Positions 5,099-7,907 of a stretch of 7,907 nucleotides of DNA are shown here, in pieces; positions within the stretch are counted from its first letter, which is position 1; every line of letters starts with the position of its first letter. Source of the stretch: Actinomycetota bacterium (GTDB lineage: Bacteria; Actinomycetota; Actinomycetes; Streptosporangiales; Streptosporangiaceae); the NCBI GenBank assembly GCA_003168295.1, contig PMST01000290.1, positions 1-7,907 on the forward strand, in the 5' to 3' direction. Made by a program: the position numbers and the translations under genes. The notes under the pieces were generated by a model that ran no database searches, was not told the origin of the DNA, and saw only the letters and a list, made by a program, of their open reading frames with translations.

Positions 5099-5993
5099 GA
5101 AGACCACCTCGCCTGGGTGTATCGAGTACGTCGTCGTTGCCGCCGCTGTCACCCTTGGGTTCGGTAGCGCTCTCGCCTGCGGCGGCGATGTCGGCTTCGG
5201 TGGTCTCGCTTTCCGGGGCGGTCTCCCCCGACAGGTAGACATCGGCAACCCGCCGGTTGACCCGGATCTCGTCCGGGGTACCGCCCGCGATGACCTCACC
5301 GTGGTGCAGGACATACACGAAGTCCGCGATGTCCAGCACGAGCTGCATGTTGTGGTCGACGAACAGGATCGTCTTGCCCGACTCGGTGACCAGGCTGCGC
5401 ATATGCCCGGCCAGGTCGTCCAGCGACGTCCGGGCCAGGCCGGCGCCGGGCTCGTCCAGCATGAGCAGCTCGGCCTCGGTGGCCATCAGGCGCGCCAGGA
5501 CGAGCATCTTCTGCACGCCGTACGACAGCTCGCCCGCGAGCTCGTCGGCGTACTTGGCGATGCCCACCGCCTCGAGCAGCTCGCGCGCTCGGTCCAGGGC
5601 GTGCATGCGGCTGGCCCGGGACCGCCGCGGCCGGGTCAGCAGCGTGCTGACCGACTCGCCGTCCCGGCCCGGAACGGCGACCGCCACGTTCTCGGCGGCC
5701 GTGAGCCTGCTGAACACCTCGACGTTCTGGAACGTCCGGGCCACGCCCAGCCCGGCCATCTTGTACGAGCTGGTTTTGAGCAAGTCGTGGCCCCGGAACC
5801 TGACCTCGCCGTAGCTTGGCGGCCGGAACCCGGACAACACGTCGAGCAGGGTGCTCTTGCCAGCGCCGTTCGGGCCGATCAGGGCGGTGATGGTGCCGGA
5901 CCTGACATCGACGCTCGCATCGCGCAACGCGACCAGGCCACCGAACCTGACCGTGATACTGCGGGCCTCGAGCAGGGGCGCTTGCAGTGGCAT
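5091..5993 (-). CDS. livG: branched-chain amino acid type ABC transporter ATP-binding protein LivG
   Basis: The product has 300 residues. Motifs: Walker A GPNGAGKST (40-48), Q-loop ARTFQNVEVF with Q89, ABC signature LSYGVQK (156-162, the LivG form with Tyr), Walker B ELLMLDEP (175-182), and switch histidine H214 in FVDHNM. The family C-terminal helix is seen in VNRRVADVYLSGE. LivG proteins normally end near residue 255; here about 43 further residues follow, rich in Glu, Thr, Ala, Gly and Asp and with a basic end, likely disordered. The ATG at 5993 is chosen because GGGGAGGT lies 7 bases before it; the GTG at 5999 would leave almost no spacing. The start follows the livM stop by two bases, and the 3' end overlaps livF by 8 bases, so the genes are translationally coupled. 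It works as the LivF partner ATPase at the inner face of the membrane. Confidence 0.94.
   Translation of the reverse strand: MPLQAPLLEARSITVRFGGLVALRDASVDVRSGTITALIGPNGAGKSTLLDVLSGFRPPSYGEVRFRGHDLLKTSSYKMAGLGVARTFQNVEVFSRLTAAENVAVAVPGRDGESVSTLLTRPRRSRASRMHALDRARELLEAVGIAKYADELAGELSYGVQKMLVLARLMATEAELLMLDEPGAGLARTSLDDLAGHMRSLVTESGKTILFVDHNMQLVLDIADFVYVLHHGEVIAGGTPDEIRVNRRVADVYLSGETAPESETTEADIAAAGESATEPKGDSGGNDDVLDTPRRGGLRG
5107..5112 (-). promoter_or_regulatory. Shine-Dalgarno that decides the livF start
   Basis: GCGAGG on the - strand ends 8 bases before the GTG at 5098. It lies inside the last codons of livG, which places the livF start within the livG 3' end and argues for translational coupling. 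Confidence 0.6.
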
Positions 5994-5995
5994 CG

Positions 5996-6940
5996 TCACG
6001 ACCTCCCCGATCCGCGGGCGGCCGCGACCCGGGCGACGAGCGACGCCTTGGGTCTGCTGCCTGACCACAGCAGCGGGCGTTCCGGCAGCAGGCCAATCGG
6101 CCGGAAGATGACGAAGACCGCGATCACGGCGCCGTAGATGATCTGCTGGACCGGTCCGATGTACTGGGCGGAGACCACCCCGAAATGCTGGATGAGCTCG
6201 GGCAGCAAGTACAGGACGGCCGCCCCGAGCGCCACGCCCCACATGTTGCCGATCCCGCCGACCAGCAAGAACGCGACGATCAAGATCGACTCGGTGACAT
6301 CGAAGTTCTCCGGGGTGATGATCCCGAGGACGCTGGCGTACAGGCCGCCCGCGACGCCGGCGAAGGCGGCGGAGATCGCGAACACCGACAGCTTGATGCC
6401 CATAACGTTCTTGCCGAGCGCGGCGGCGCCTCGCTCGCTCTCCCGCATCGCGCGCAGGATCAGGGCGTACCGCGACTTGCCGAGGTAGATGATGAACGCG
6501 GTCAGGACGCCGCACACCACCACCGCGACCAGGGCCAGCGCGGCCTCCGAGCTCGCGACCATGCCGAACAGGCTCGGCCCCGGTATGCCCGACAAGCCGA
6601 GCTCTCCCCCGGTGACACCGGTCCATTGCTGGAAGACCGCGATCACGCACATCTGGAAGGCGAACGACGCCAGGATGAAGTCGTCCGTGGCCAGCTGCGC
6701 GACCAGGGCCATGAAGACCAGGCCCACCACGCCCGCCAGGATCGCGGCGAGCAGGATGCACAGGGCGATCGCCAGGTGCTCGCGGGTCGCGAGCACGGCC
6801 GCCCCGTAGGCGCCGACGCCCATCGACGCGCCCTGCGACACCGACATCAGGCCGCTGTACCCGACCAGCAGGTTCAGCGACGTGGCCAGCAGCACGTTGA
6901 TGGCCAGGAACGGAACCAGGGACAGCAGGTAATCGCTCAC
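5996..6940 (-). CDS. livM: branched-chain amino acid type ABC transporter permease LivM
   Basis: The product has 314 residues and is almost wholly hydrophobic, with about eight to ten likely membrane spans. The N-terminal family block is clear: LLATSLNLLVGYSGLMSVSQGASMGVGAYGAAVL (18-50, LivM-type GxSLGxAxFxGxGAY region). The cytoplasmic coupling loop that contacts the ATPases runs about 155-190, with SRYALILRAMRESERGAAALG and then KLSVFAISAAFAGVAGGLYA. After it come PENFDVTESI and LVGGIGNMWGVALGA (227-240), the Gly-rich LivM signature. The C-terminal 25 residues are basic and soluble. The GTG start at 6940 overlaps the livH stop (GTGA, 4 bases shared) and has GGAGGG 6 bases upstream. It forms the pore with LivH. 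Confidence 0.94.
   Translation of the reverse strand: MSDYLLSLVPFLAINVLLATSLNLLVGYSGLMSVSQGASMGVGAYGAAVLATREHLAIALCILLAAILAGVVGLVFMALVAQLATDDFILASFAFQMCVIAVFQQWTGVTGGELGLSGIPGPSLFGMVASSEAALALVAVVVCGVLTAFIIYLGKSRYALILRAMRESERGAAALGKNVMGIKLSVFAISAAFAGVAGGLYASVLGIITPENFDVTESILIVAFLLVGGIGNMWGVALGAAVLYLLPELIQHFGVVSAQYIGPVQQIIYGAVIAVFVIFRPIGLLPERPLLWSGSRPKASLVARVAAARGSGRS
6001..6008 (-). promoter_or_regulatory. Shine-Dalgarno that decides the livG start
   Basis: GGGGAGGT on the - strand lies within the final codons of livM, 7 bases before the ATG at 5993. The spacing fits this ATG and rules against the GTG at 5999, which would be almost adjacent to it. Confidence 0.7.
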
Positions 6941-7836
6941 GGGTTGCCCTCCGCGGCCACCGGCGCCGCCTCAAGACGGCGGAATCTGAGACGGCCGAAG
7001 CGCTCCCGCACGATCACGTAGAAGAGCATGAGCGCGAACACGATCAAGGTGGCGAAGCTGGCGGGCAGCTTCCAGGCCTCGACGCTCAGCAAGATGCCGA
7101 TAAGCATCCCCCACAGCGGGACCCTGGTCATGATGCCGGCGCCGAGGAACGTGGCCATGAAGGCGTAGAGCATGGTGTCGAAGCCGGAAGTGGGACTGGT
7201 GCCCACGTTGATCATGGTGAAGATCCCGCCGAGGCTGCCGACCGCGGTCCCGATGGCGTAGGCCAGCAGGCGCAGCCGCCGCGGCCGGATGCCGACGTAG
7301 CTCGCGACCTCCTCGTCGCGCATGACCGCGCGCATCGCCAGGCCCGTGCGGGTGAACTTGAACCCGGCCGCCAGCAGGATGCTGACGACGATCGCGGCGC
7401 CTAGCGCGAGAACCTGGATGGCCTGCGCGGTGGCCTGGGTACCCGGGATCACGGTGAGCGTACGCGATTCCAGCTCGTTCGCCGGCATGATGAGGTTGGC
7501 CGGCCCGTAGATGATCTGCAGCACGTTCTGCAGGACGATCGCGAGCCCGAACGAGAACAGCAGGACGCTGAGCGGGTTCTTGAGCGGGATGTAGCCCCAG
7601 TTCTCCAGGCCCGCCGCGAGCAGCGCCGTCCCGACGATGACGATCAGCCCGGCGAGCCAGATATTCACGCCGTGCTGGTTGAGGCTGTAAAGGAGATAAC
7701 CCGACGTCGCGAGCAGCGTTCCGTAGAGGAAATGAAACTCCTTGGTCGTATACCAGATGATCGCGAAGCCGATCCCGGCCAGCGCGATCGGAGCGCCCTG
7801 CATGACGCCAGAGACAAAGAGCAAAAGAAGGAGCAT
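6937..7836 (-). CDS. livH: branched-chain amino acid type ABC transporter permease LivH
   Basis: The product has 299 residues, a usual LivH length, with about eight hydrophobic spans beginning at the first residue (MLLLLLFVSGVMQGAPIALAG). The coupling loop at about 158-190 reads FKFTRTGLAMRAVMRDEEVASYVGIRPRRLR, a good match to the family pattern of T-x-x-G-x-A-x-R-A followed by A-x-x-x-G-I. After it comes AYAIGTAVGSLGGI. The region that in most LivH proteins holds a Gly-rich GGxGS-type loop here reads FLGAGIMTRVPLWGMLIG (230-247), so it is divergent. The short C-terminal tail is basic then acidic. ATG at 7836 has GGAGG 7 bases upstream. It is the first liv gene visible in the operon and partner of LivM. 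No substrate-binding protein gene is seen within the window. Confidence 0.91.
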   Translation of the reverse strand: MLLLLLFVSGVMQGAPIALAGIGFAIIWYTTKEFHFLYGTLLATSGYLLYSLNQHGVNIWLAGLIVIVGTALLAAGLENWGYIPLKNPLSVLLFSFGLAIVLQNVLQIIYGPANLIMPANELESRTLTVIPGTQATAQAIQVLALGAAIVVSILLAAGFKFTRTGLAMRAVMRDEEVASYVGIRPRRLRLLAYAIGTAVGSLGGIFTMINVGTSPTSGFDTMLYAFMATFLGAGIMTRVPLWGMLIGILLSVEAWKLPASFATLIVFALMLFYVIVRERFGRLRFRRLEAAPVAAEGNP

Positions 7837-7865
7837 CAGCGGGCCTCCAGGAGCGTCTCGGGATA

Positions 7866-7907
7866 TCAGCTGCGGTCCAGCGCCAGTGGCGGGGGGCCCG
7901 GGGCCGG
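7866..7907 (-). CDS. possible 3' end of an upstream CDS (13 codons visible)
   Basis: Read on the - strand from the right edge, 13 sense codons (PAPGPPPLALDRS) precede a TGA at 7866-7868, 29 bases before the livH start. Close spacing and GC-biased third positions fit the end of a preceding operon gene, such as a substrate-binding protein or a regulator. The stretch is too short to recognise, and chance open sequence is common at this GC content. Confidence 0.25.
   Translation of the reverse strand, partial: PAPGPPPLALDRS

Noticed and set aside
5099..5314. N-terminal extension of livF to an upstream start at 5314
   Set aside because: The extra residues are livG tail in another frame, rich in Pro and Arg, and not part of the ABC fold. 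GTG at 5098 with a good Shine-Dalgarno gives the normal LivF length.
5301..6137. 278-residue + strand open frame opposite livG
   Set aside because: Shadow of the ATPase gene; composition not protein-like and no domain seen.
5994..6974. A long - strand frame from 6974 that runs on into livG, giving a 627-residue protein
   Set aside because: The first ~327 residues are Arg/Gly/Pro-rich out-of-frame sequence of livM and the end of livH. The ABC ATPase starts at the ATG at 5993, which has its own Shine-Dalgarno.
6185..7021. 278-residue + strand open frame opposite livM and livH
   Set aside because: Highly polar, Gln/Asp/Arg/His-rich translation that mirrors the membrane protein genes on the other strand; no recognisable domain.

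Overview
The window reads as chromosome of a high-GC actinobacterium. Third codon positions are mostly G or C, GTG is used freely as a start (the oxidoreductase, livM and livF), and same-strand genes overlap by a few bases. The families present (patatin-like hydrolase, YbjQ fold with zinc ribbons, AhpD/CMD protein, FadH/OYE flavoenzyme, Liv-type ABC transporter) are common in soil actinomycetes. Genus cannot be fixed from this sequence. No rRNA, tRNA, CRISPR array, transposase or integrase was recognised.

Left part (1-1414): the 3' part of a patatin-like phospholipase gene runs in from the left edge on the + strand. It ends tail to tail with a - strand gene for a protein with two N-terminal zinc ribbons and a YbjQ (DUF74) domain. 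The two coding regions overlap by 86 bases at their 3' ends, and a GC-rich dyad lies across the patatin stop codon.

Middle (1415-4329): a gap of about 300 bases lies between divergent genes. It is AT-rich on its right side and contains several dyad symmetries, so it probably holds the control region. To its right is a likely two-gene + strand operon: a small AhpD/carboxymuconolactone decarboxylase-like protein with a CxxC motif, and then a 650-residue FMN/4Fe-4S/FAD oxidoreductase of the 2,4-dienoyl-CoA reductase (FadH)/old yellow enzyme family. A run of about four 15-bp tandem repeats sits between the two genes.

Right part (4376-7836): four tightly packed - strand genes, transcribed in the order livH-livM-livG-livF, encode the two permeases and two ATPases of a branched-chain amino acid type (HAAT) ABC importer. 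Three junctions overlap or nearly touch, so this is one operon. No substrate-binding protein gene is visible. The operon enters from beyond the right edge, where a possible end of another - strand CDS can be seen. It converges on the oxidoreductase gene across a 46-base gap with a short 9-bp tandem repeat.

A cautious reading is that the CMD protein and the flavoenzyme act on an unsaturated or carbonyl-containing organic compound, and that the Liv-type importer may bring in a related substrate. This rests only on adjacency and family habits. The families are all known. The less ordinary points are the zinc ribbon-YbjQ fusion, the Arg in place of the usual His in the CMD active-site motif, the intergenic tandem repeat that is in frame with the flavoenzyme, and the dyad-rich gap.
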